Shown: positions 39,418 through 46,962 of the stretch, piece by piece
Position numbering within the stretch: the stretch's first letter is position 1
Layout: each line of letters opens with the position of its first letter
NCBI RefSeq assembly: GCF_014207135.1
Contig: NZ_JACHCC010000011.1
Span: 124,001 to 188,000 of the forward strand
Reading direction: 5' to 3'
From: Pedobacter cryoconitis
Lineage (GTDB): Bacteria; Bacteroidota; Bacteroidia; Sphingobacteriales; Sphingobacteriaceae
DNA: 64,000 nucleotides
The notes under the pieces: generated by a model
Told to the model about the DNA's origin: nothing
The model's database searches: none
The model's input: only the letters and a program-made list of their open reading frames with translations
Made by a program: the position numbers and the translations under genes

Positions 39418-42400
39418 TTAAAAGGTAAGTTGTACACCTAAATTCCATACACGAGGTCTTGGTGTAGAAAAGAAATCTAAATTTTGCGAGAATGAGGCAT
39501 TAGAACCGTAAGTCTGATTGAAAGTATCTACTTCCGGATCATAACCAGTGTACTTGGTAATAATAAATAGGTTCTGAACATTCGCATAAACTCTTAAACG
39601 ATTTATGTTCAGTCTTTTATTGATAGCTTCAGGGAAGCTATAGCCTACTATAAAATTCTGACCACGGATGAAAGAACCATCTTCTACCCACCAGCTGTCA
39701 AAATGTGAATCCTGGGCAAACTTATAATTACGTACCTGAGAAATTGATGTATTCTGGTTCTGCGGAGTCCAGGCATTTAAAACGGTCGCCAGACTGTTTG
39801 CAATAGTCTGTCTGTCTTCTGTCGAATGTTTGAAGTTAGCCGCAGTATTTACACCCTGAACGAAACGGATGTCAAAGGATAAATCCCAGTTTTTATATTT
39901 AAAAGTACTGCTGAAAGTACCGGTCCATTTAGGATAAGCCTGACCTATAATACTGTAGTTTACGCTGCCATCAGCATTGTATAAATACTTTCTGTCCCCA
40001 GGTTTTAATCCATGGGATGCTGCAAGCGCAGCCTCAGAATCACTATAGGTACCCAGACGTGTCATTCCATAAAAAGATCCTATAGGTTGACCGACGCGGA
40101 TTACATAATTCTGTCCAAGGAAGTTCGGACCCGGGAAAATATCAGCATTGCCATCATTCAGCTTAATTACTTTATTTTTATTAGCTGAGAACAGGAAGTT
40201 GGTAGACCAGGTAAAATCCTTTGTTTTAACGTTGACAGTATTCAGGCTGATTTCAACTCCCGAATTTCGGACTGAACCCACATTTTTATAAACGTAAGCA
40301 TTGGTAAAACCAGCTGACCATGGAATAGGTGTCTGTAACAACAGATCCTTGGTCACACGATTATAGTAATCTAAAGTCAGGTTAACCCGGTCATTAAACA
40401 TACCCAGCTCAACACCTCCATCAAACTGAATGGATCTTTCCCATTTCAAATCAGGGTTACCAATATAACTAGGTAATAAAGTGGACTGTGCTGTTCCTCC
40501 TAAAACTGTTGTACTCGGCTGGATTTGTGCCAGTGAACGTGCATCCCCTATTTCCTGGTTACCAGAAACACCATAACTGGCCCTGATTTTCAGATTGGAG
40601 ATCGTTTTACTGCTCTTCAGGAAATCTTCCTGTGAAACACGCCACGCAGCTCCTAATGAAGGGAAGAAAGCATATTTATTGTTTTTACCAAATCTCGATG
40701 AGCCATCATAACGGCCGGTAGCTGTAAAAAGGTATTTCTCATCTATGTTATAGGTTGCCCTTGCGTAAAAAGAACTCAGTGCAGATTTACTATCCTGCGA
40801 TTCATTTGCACTTCTTACCGAACCTGCCTGCTGGTAATGCCACTGAAAGATATCATCTATGAAGTTCTGCGTCTCAGAACGAACTCTTTCATAACCGGAC
40901 TGTTGTAATGAAACCCCAATTAAAGCTGTTAGTTTCTGACGGTCATTTATTTTCTTGTTCCAGGTTAAATAATTCTCTGTCTGCCAGTAATAGTTATCAT
41001 AAGCATTGATATTTGCTACACCACCCTGATCGGCTGATAAATGATACAGATTCTGAGAAGAGTAAAAATTGTTTTTTTGAGAACTCAGATTATAACCGAA
41101 ATCAGTTTTAAAATCCAGATCACTGGTGATATGGAATAAGCCATAAACATTACCCAGCATCTGCATAGTATTGTTAATGGTGTACCGGTTATTCGCAATA
41201 TCAATAGGATTTGGTGCACCTTCCAGACCTGCAATATCAAAATTTCCCGCATAAATACCATTCGGGTATTTTATAGGTACGATAGGCACTTCCTCTGCTA
41301 CTGCTCTGGCTACATTTAAGCTACCATTACCATCTGTAACCAGGCGTTGTATACTTTTGATCAGATTGACATTACCACCGATTTTCAGCCAGCTTTTAAC
41401 ATCATTATCGAGGGTCATTTTCACAGAATAACGCTTAAATCCAGATGTAGGAGCCAATCCTTTCTGGTTCAGATATCCTAATGATAAACTGTAAAGTGTC
41501 TTATCATTACCACCCTGAACATTTAACTGGTGATTTTGAGAGAAAGCCGGTTTATAGGTTTCCTTTTCCCAGTTTGTATCATAAAGCGGTTTATCATTTG
41601 TGTCAAATAATAATGGAAAGTTAGCATGATTCAATGCTACAGGCGGAGTCCATACTCCTCCGGCAGGATCGAACTTCTGCCCGTTTGCATAAGCCTGGTT
41701 ATAAACCTGCAGGAACTCAGCAGAGTTCAATGTACGTACATGCCTGTATAATTCACTGACATTAGCATTGGCTTCATAACTAATCTGTGTTCCATCTCTT
41801 CTTCCGCGTTTGGTGGTAATCATAATTACCCCATTCGCACCTCTTGAACCGTAGATTGCTGTAGAAGAAGCATCTTTCAGTACCTCGAGTGAAGCCACGT
41901 CATTTGGGTTAATAGAGTTCGGATCAACTCCTGCTACCCCATCAATTACATACAAAGGATCAATATTTGAGTTGATAGATCCAATTCCTCTTACCCGTAC
42001 TTTCGCTGCCGTACCTGGCGCCGCGCTGTTCAGACTTACCTCAACACCAGCTATTTTCCCCTGCAAAGCCTGAGAGATATTGGCTACTGGTTTATCCATC
42101 AGCTGATCCCCTTTAATGGTAGCAACTGCCCCCGTAAGATCAGATTTTTTAACTGTACCATAGCCGATTACGACAACTTCATTTAAGTTATCGGCCTTTT
42201 CATCCAGCTGGATATTGATCGTGCTCCGGCCGGCTGCGTTCCTCTCCTGAGGGGTATAACCCGTGTAGGAAAATACCAGAACAGCCTGTCCATCTGGTAA
42301 TTGTATCTGATAGTTTCCATTAACATCCGTCAATGCACCGATAGCTGTGCCCTTGACCTTCACACTAACGGCCGGTATAGGTAAATTGTCCTTAGAACCG

Positions 42401-42486
42401 GTCACCTTTCCGGTAATTTTAAGTTGTGCCATCGCCTGTAAAGACAGCAGCGAGAGCAGAATGGAGTAAATAAATGTTCTCTTCAT
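39418..42486 (-). CDS. SusC/RagA-family TonB-dependent transporter
   Basis: 1022 aa. Signal peptide (SILLSLLSLQAMAQ), carboxypeptidase-like domain (LKITGKVTGSKDNLPIPAVSVKVKG), TonB-box-like EVVVIGYGTVKKSDL, plug with LEVLKDASSTAIYGSRGANGVIMITTKRG, and a barrel ending VWNLGVQLTF. No STN domain, so regulation is probably by the nearby GntR protein rather than a FecR/sigma pair. Its leader (42515-42533 on the plus strand) is a run of AACCAA-type repeats without a Shine-Dalgarno sequence. Confidence 0.95.
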   Translation of the reverse strand: MKRTFIYSILLSLLSLQAMAQLKITGKVTGSKDNLPIPAVSVKVKGTAIGALTDVNGNYQIQLPDGQAVLVFSYTGYTPQERNAAGRSTINIQLDEKADNLNEVVVIGYGTVKKSDLTGAVATIKGDQLMDKPVANISQALQGKIAGVEVSLNSAAPGTAAKVRVRGIGSINSNIDPLYVIDGVAGVDPNSINPNDVASLEVLKDASSTAIYGSRGANGVIMITTKRGRRDGTQISYEANANVSELYRHVRTLNSAEFLQVYNQAYANGQKFDPAGGVWTPPVALNHANFPLLFDTNDKPLYDTNWEKETYKPAFSQNHQLNVQGGNDKTLYSLSLGYLNQKGLAPTSGFKRYSVKMTLDNDVKSWLKIGGNVNLIKSIQRLVTDGNGSLNVARAVAEEVPIVPIKYPNGIYAGNFDIAGLEGAPNPIDIANNRYTINNTMQMLGNVYGLFHITSDLDFKTDFGYNLSSQKNNFYSSQNLYHLSADQGGVANINAYDNYYWQTENYLTWNKKINDRQKLTALIGVSLQQSGYERVRSETQNFIDDIFQWHYQQAGSVRSANESQDSKSALSSFYARATYNIDEKYLFTATGRYDGSSRFGKNNKYAFFPSLGAAWRVSQEDFLKSSKTISNLKIRASYGVSGNQEIGDARSLAQIQPSTTVLGGTAQSTLLPSYIGNPDLKWERSIQFDGGVELGMFNDRVNLTLDYYNRVTKDLLLQTPIPWSAGFTNAYVYKNVGSVRNSGVEISLNTVNVKTKDFTWSTNFLFSANKNKVIKLNDGNADIFPGPNFLGQNYVIRVGQPIGSFYGMTRLGTYSDSEAALAASHGLKPGDRKYLYNADGSVNYSIIGQAYPKWTGTFSSTFKYKNWDLSFDIRFVQGVNTAANFKHSTEDRQTIANSLATVLNAWTPQNQNTSISQVRNYKFAQDSHFDSWWVEDGSFIRGQNFIVGYSFPEAINKRLNINRLRVYANVQNLFIITKYTGYDPEVDTFNQTYGSNASFSQNLDFFSTPRPRVWNLGVQLTF

Positions 42487-42605
42487 AAAGTTTGTTTTTA
42501 GTTTTCAGGTATTTATTGGTTGATTGGTTGGTTCAAAAAAAACAAGGTTGTCCTAATTACCTTTATGATATTATTTGTATGAAGTATATGCTGAATTATA
42601 ATCTA

Positions 42606-43901
42606 CTAGTTTTTACCTGCCCATTGTCTTAAGGATCCGATGGCATCAAACAATACCCCAGCCTCACCTCTGAAATCTCCCGACCCCTTAGCCTGACCAG
42701 ACTGAACATTGTACCATTCATAAAATCCCTGGTGAGCAATTGCACGGTCTACCATAGGTTGTAATTCGGCATAAGCTTCTTTAATCAGACCATGAGCTAC
42801 CAGCGCATTAATCATTCTTCCGCCAAACCAGGTCCAGTCTCCACCATTCTGATAGGTGTAAGGAAGCATGTTTGGAAATTCTTTTTCCGGATAAGGAGGA
42901 TAAACAGTCAGGCCAATTGTTGCGTGTTTCTCTTTGGCCGCAGCAGCCACTAGCTGATGATTAATATTTTCTATCTCCTTCCTGGTGTTGAAACCAGCTA
43001 AAATGGCACAGACTGATCCACCGGAGTATAAAATCTGATCTTCATTAAATGCTTTGGAAAAAGGACTTCCATTAAGATATAAATGCGGTCTGTATTTTTG
43101 AAGATCATTCATCCACAAGTATTTACGAACGTTCGTTTTAATACCCGCTGCCACTGATGCCCAATCCTTTTGGGTCTGGTAATTAGCTGGTTTCATGTCC
43201 AGAAAATCATGAATAGCCATAACGAACATCGCATTGTCGTAGATATCGATGGTCCATTTGGTATGTTCGTTGATCGCCACTCCCCAGCCCTTTTCTGGCT
43301 GGACATCACCCCAGTCTATCGTAGTAGCCCCTTTCACCAAACCATATTCGGATGACCATCTGTCCTTTAGCAGATAAAAGAATGAATCTTCTATTCTTTG
43401 CAAAATGGTTTTAGCTACGATACGTTCAGAAAGGATAGAAGTATCTCCGGTAGCCAAGATATATTTTCTGACAGCCTGTACCAGTGATGATTCCTGATCT
43501 GTTTCGACAGTATTTTTATGAGCAGCCCAACCAGGTAACAGCGCAGAATAGCGATATTTATATCCCCCATTAGCTTTTGCACTATCTACCACTCCATCTA
43601 CGATATTACCATCGTTTCCCTGGATTTTAAAAAACATCAACAGCATGCTTTTCACTTTTTCCCTGGATTGTACCTTCAGGGAACCATTGATAAAAGTATT
43701 AAAGTCTCTGATCCAGACCTCATCATAGGAAGTTCCTGCAGAAAACCCGGTAAGCAGCTTCAATGCCCGGTTTTGTATAGTATCTAAGCGACTGTCTTTC
43801 AATATGGTTTCGGCCATGGCCGACCGCTTTGCTACCTGGGCGGTAGAATTCATTGATAAACAACAAAAAGCAGCAGAAAAAAGTAGTAAAGATCTTTTCA
43901 T
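42606..43901 (-). CDS. Exported (alpha/alpha)6-barrel glycosidase-like protein
   Basis: 431 aa with a signal peptide (LLLFSAAFCCLSMNSTAQ). YDEVWIRDFNTFINGSL, ALLPGWAAHKNTVETDQESSLVQAVRKYI, TTIDWGDVQPEKGWGVAINEHTKWTIDIYDNAMFVMAIHDFLD and YTYQNGGDWTWFGGRMINAL are the kind of conserved blocks found in six-hairpin glycosidases (amylo-alpha-1,6-glucosidase/GH63-like). Asp/Glu in WIRDF and GDW are catalytic candidates. I cannot place it in a numbered GH family. It lies 119 bp upstream of the SusC start on the same strand and opposite GntR. Confidence 0.6.
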   Translation of the reverse strand: MKRSLLLFSAAFCCLSMNSTAQVAKRSAMAETILKDSRLDTIQNRALKLLTGFSAGTSYDEVWIRDFNTFINGSLKVQSREKVKSMLLMFFKIQGNDGNIVDGVVDSAKANGGYKYRYSALLPGWAAHKNTVETDQESSLVQAVRKYILATGDTSILSERIVAKTILQRIEDSFFYLLKDRWSSEYGLVKGATTIDWGDVQPEKGWGVAINEHTKWTIDIYDNAMFVMAIHDFLDMKPANYQTQKDWASVAAGIKTNVRKYLWMNDLQKYRPHLYLNGSPFSKAFNEDQILYSGGSVCAILAGFNTRKEIENINHQLVAAAAKEKHATIGLTVYPPYPEKEFPNMLPYTYQNGGDWTWFGGRMINALVAHGLIKEAYAELQPMVDRAIAHQGFYEWYNVQSGQAKGSGDFRGEAGVLFDAIGSLRQWAGKN

Positions 43902-43990
43902 TCAGTTTTATTTAAATAGGATAAATAAAAGCCACCAACAGGCTTACAATGAAAAAATTGGTGACAGTTTATATTTGGTTGATTAATTAT

Positions 43991-44258
43991 TATGTACAAA
44001 CATATAAGTATTATAGGTATTTCCAAATTTTTGAAAGACAATTTTCAATTAAATTAAAACGTTTTATCATTATCCTTCAAATTAGTCTATTTCACTGAGA
44101 TTTAAGTTATAACAAGATAAGTAACAATTCTAACACAAAATTTTTCTTTCCTAATCTCTAATTGATCGACTCTATTAATTTCAACAAAAACAGAATTGGA
44201 ATTCACTCGGCTCCATAGAATTTCGCACCTACATTCAAATTTGGTATGTATGTACAAA
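43991..44258. promoter_or_regulatory. Divergent control region with two TATGTACAAA direct repeats
   Basis: The 10-mer TATGTACAAA occurs at 43991-44000 and 44249-44258, near the two ends of the 399-bp AT-rich gap between the glycosidase-like gene (starts 43901) and gntR (starts 44301). AAAACGTTTT (44057-44066) is a further palindrome. No gene is credible here. The repeats are candidate GntR operators. Confidence 0.45.
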
Positions 44259-44300
44259 AAGGTTACTTTCGCGATCAATAATTGAATAATTATTTCCAAC

Positions 44301-45038
44301 ATGAATATTTCCATTGATCATAAAAGTCATATTCCGCTTCATATCCAGGCTGAACAGTTACTAAGAGAACTCATTAAAGACCCTGCTTATCAGGCCGGTA
44401 AGCTACTACCTAATGAAGTTGACCTGGCCAAAAAGCTCGCCATCTCCAGAACGACCCTCAGGCAAGCCATTAATAAACTGGTTTATGAAGAATTACTGAT
44501 TAGAAAAAAGGGATATGGCACAAAGGTCGCGACTTCTAAAATAAGCTCTAAATCAATGAACTGGCTCAGTTTTTCTCAAGAAATGAAGACCAGAGGTATC
44601 CCTGTGAGGAACTATGAAATGCATTTAAGCTGGGTATATCCCGAAGAAACAATCGCTAATTTTTTTGATATCAAAACAGACAAGAAGATCCTGAAGCTCG
44701 AAAGACTGAGAGGTGGATCTGACGGTGCATTTGTGTATTTCATCTCTTACTTCCACCCCAGAATCGGCCTTACCGGCGAAGAAGATTTCAAACAACCCTT
44801 GTATGAAATGCTTGAACAGGAGCATTCAGTGATTGCTAATTTATCTAAAGAAGAGATCAGTGCGATATCAGCCAGTAAATTTATTGCCGGTAAGCTGGAA
44901 ATAGACAATGGTAGCCCTATACTGTTCAGAAAGAGGTTTGTATACGATCAGGGAGACCGGGCTATGGAATACAATCTAGGTTATTACAAGGCTGAAAGCT
45001 TTGTTTACACCGTAGAAAGCCGCAGAAATAGCAGTTAA
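44301..45038 (+). CDS. GntR-family regulator with UTRA domain (HutC type)
   Basis: 245 aa. N-terminal winged helix: HIPLHIQAEQLLRELIKDPAYQAGKLLPNEVDLAKKLAISRTTLRQAINKLVYEELLIRKKGYGTKVA. C-terminal UTRA sensor: LSWVYPEETIANFFDIKTDKKILKLERLRGGSDGAFVYFISYFHPRIG and ISAISASKFIAGKLEIDNGSPILFRKRFVYDQGDRAMEYNLGYYKAE. UTRA domains usually bind sugars or sugar phosphates; mannose 6-phosphate or a related sugar would fit the neighbours. Likely controls the divergent glycosidase-SusCD block and the ManA-GH38-MFS genes. Confidence 0.93.
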   Translation: MNISIDHKSHIPLHIQAEQLLRELIKDPAYQAGKLLPNEVDLAKKLAISRTTLRQAINKLVYEELLIRKKGYGTKVATSKISSKSMNWLSFSQEMKTRGIPVRNYEMHLSWVYPEETIANFFDIKTDKKILKLERLRGGSDGAFVYFISYFHPRIGLTGEEDFKQPLYEMLEQEHSVIANLSKEEISAISASKFIAGKLEIDNGSPILFRKRFVYDQGDRAMEYNLGYYKAESFVYTVESRRNSS

Positions 45039-45073
45039 ACTCAGGTCTTAGTATTTTTTTCTGACTGAATAAA

Positions 45074-45100
45074 AATTCATTTTGAATATTCAAATGAATT
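45074..45100. repeat. Inverted repeat between gntR and the isomerase gene
   Basis: AATTCATTTTGAAT faces ATTCAAATGAATT, differing by one inserted T. It may be an operator for the ManA-like operon or a weak terminator of gntR. Confidence 0.5.
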
Positions 45101-45140
45101 GTCATATGTTTGGACATTATAACATAACACCAACCAAATA

Positions 45141-46946
45141 ATGACTGATTCCAGAAAAGACGGGATAACCACAGCTAAAAATAAGCTCCGTAACACCGGG
45201 GAATTTATTATTCCAGGCAAGAAAGTGAAAAATGAACAGGGCAAGTATGACATCTTTCCTGCTTTTAACATTGAAGGAGCCATCAATAATGGCTTTGACA
45301 GTCTTGCTCATTGGATAGCCTGTCAGGGACAGCACATTATTATTGATGGTTATTCAGGGGTTTACTGGGACCTGTTTATCCATGAACTGGATTATCAGCT
45401 AATCAAAAATGGCAAAACTGCCCGCTGGATCAATATTGATACTGCCTTAAAAAGTCCGGAGAAAATCGATGTATTAATACAGGATAACCTACAATTGGCA
45501 GACCCCGTATTTGGTAAATTATACGAAGGAGAACTAAGCGACTTTTTTGACCAGGACAAATTAAATCTGATCAGACCAGAGCACGATGAGTTTACTATTA
45601 TCTATGGTTGTGGTGCCGCATTGGCTAAACTGGATGCAAAAATCATTTACATAGATGTCCCCAAAAATGAAATACAATTTCGTTCCAGAACCGGACTAAT
45701 ACTCAATATCGGAGATAGAAAATCCAATGATCCGAAGCTCCAGTATAAACGATTTTATTTTATAGACTGGCCGGTTTTAAATAAACATAAACGAAGATTA
45801 CTCGCTAAGCTGGATATTATTGTCGATGAACAGCGGATTACTGAAATCAGCTGGATAGAAGGCAAACCTTTCCGCGCCGCACTAGATACAATATCGAAAC
45901 ATTCGTTCAGGGCCAGACCTTGGTTTGAACCTGGTGTCTGGGGTGGTCAGTGGATGAAGAAAAACATAGCGGGATTAAACCAGCAGGCTGTAAATTATGC
46001 CTGGTCATTTGAGCTGATCGCTCCAGAAAACGGAATCATCCTGGAAAATAATGGCAAAATGCTGGAAGTGTCTTTTGACATGCTTCTTTTTAATAACGCT
46101 AAAGCCATTCTGGGTAAAGCAGCCAACCGTTTTGGTTATCAGTTTCCTATCCGGTTTGATTTTCTGGATACCATGGATGGTGGAGAACTATCCCTGCAAT
46201 GTCATCCGACTGTAGCTTATACCAAGACACACTTCGGAGAAGATTTCACACAAGATGAAACCTATTATATCCTCGAACGCCAGGAAGGATCAAAAGTATA
46301 TCTGGGATTTCAGGAAAATATAAACAGCACAGCATTCAGAACTGTACTGGAAGATAGCTTTAAAAACAATATTCCAGTTGCAGTAGAAGAATATGTGCAG
46401 TCCTTCCCTAGTCAAAAACATGATCTGTTTTTAATTCCCAATGGTACTGTCCATAGTTCCGGCAAGAATAATCTGGTGCTGGAAATCAGTGCAACCCCCT
46501 ATATTTTCACTTTTAAAATGTATGACTGGTTACGTCCTGATTTAAATGGAAAACCCAGACCATTGAATATTGACAGGGCTTTTGCAAACCTTGATTTCAC
46601 AAGAAAAGGAGAAAAAGTCACCGATACACTAATTTCCAGACAGACTGTGATTAAACAAGGCACTGACTGGCAGATCCTTGATCTGTCAACCCATCCTGAT
46701 CATTTTTATGCAATCCACCGATTCGAATTTGCAAGTACTGTTGAAGCAGATACAGAGGGCCAATGCCATATCTTAAGCCTGGTGGAAGGGGATTCAATCA
46801 TCGTCAAAACAGGAGAACTTGAACAGGAGATCAATTTTGCGGAGACTTTTATAATTCCTGCAGATGCGATCAATTATCAATTGATTAATCAAGGTAAAGG
46901 ACAGGCCAAAGTACTGACGGCTTTTGTCAAAGAAGAATGTTGCTAA
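45141..46946 (+). CDS. Class I mannose-6-phosphate isomerase-like protein with kinase-like N-terminal domain
   Basis: 601 aa, about 200 longer than normal ManA. From about residue 255 the cupin isomerase fold is visible: FRARPWFEPGVWGGQWMKKNI, GGELSLQCHPTVAYTKTHFGEDFTQDETYYIL (zinc-ligand-like Gln/His/Glu) and FLIPNGTVHSSGKNNLVLEISATPYIFTFKMYDWLRPDLNGKPRPL. The N-terminal ~240 residues (QGQHIIIDGYSGVYWDLFIHELDYQLIKNGKTARWINID; RPEHDEFTIIYGCGAALAKLDAKIIYIDVPKNE) look like a P-loop uridine-kinase-like fold whose Walker A is replaced by IDGYSGVYW. It probably interconverts mannose-6-P-like sugars. First gene of the operon with GH38 and the MFS transporter. Confidence 0.82.
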   Translation: MTDSRKDGITTAKNKLRNTGEFIIPGKKVKNEQGKYDIFPAFNIEGAINNGFDSLAHWIACQGQHIIIDGYSGVYWDLFIHELDYQLIKNGKTARWINIDTALKSPEKIDVLIQDNLQLADPVFGKLYEGELSDFFDQDKLNLIRPEHDEFTIIYGCGAALAKLDAKIIYIDVPKNEIQFRSRTGLILNIGDRKSNDPKLQYKRFYFIDWPVLNKHKRRLLAKLDIIVDEQRITEISWIEGKPFRAALDTISKHSFRARPWFEPGVWGGQWMKKNIAGLNQQAVNYAWSFELIAPENGIILENNGKMLEVSFDMLLFNNAKAILGKAANRFGYQFPIRFDFLDTMDGGELSLQCHPTVAYTKTHFGEDFTQDETYYILERQEGSKVYLGFQENINSTAFRTVLEDSFKNNIPVAVEEYVQSFPSQKHDLFLIPNGTVHSSGKNNLVLEISATPYIFTFKMYDWLRPDLNGKPRPLNIDRAFANLDFTRKGEKVTDTLISRQTVIKQGTDWQILDLSTHPDHFYAIHRFEFASTVEADTEGQCHILSLVEGDSIIVKTGELEQEINFAETFIIPADAINYQLINQGKGQAKVLTAFVKEECC

Positions 46947-46962
46947 TTTAAGAATCTGTTAC

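Noticed and set aside
43902-44300. Small genes in the gntR divergent gap, including a 70-codon minus-strand frame
   Set aside because: Very AT-rich, low-complexity translation overlapping the gntR start; better read as a control region.
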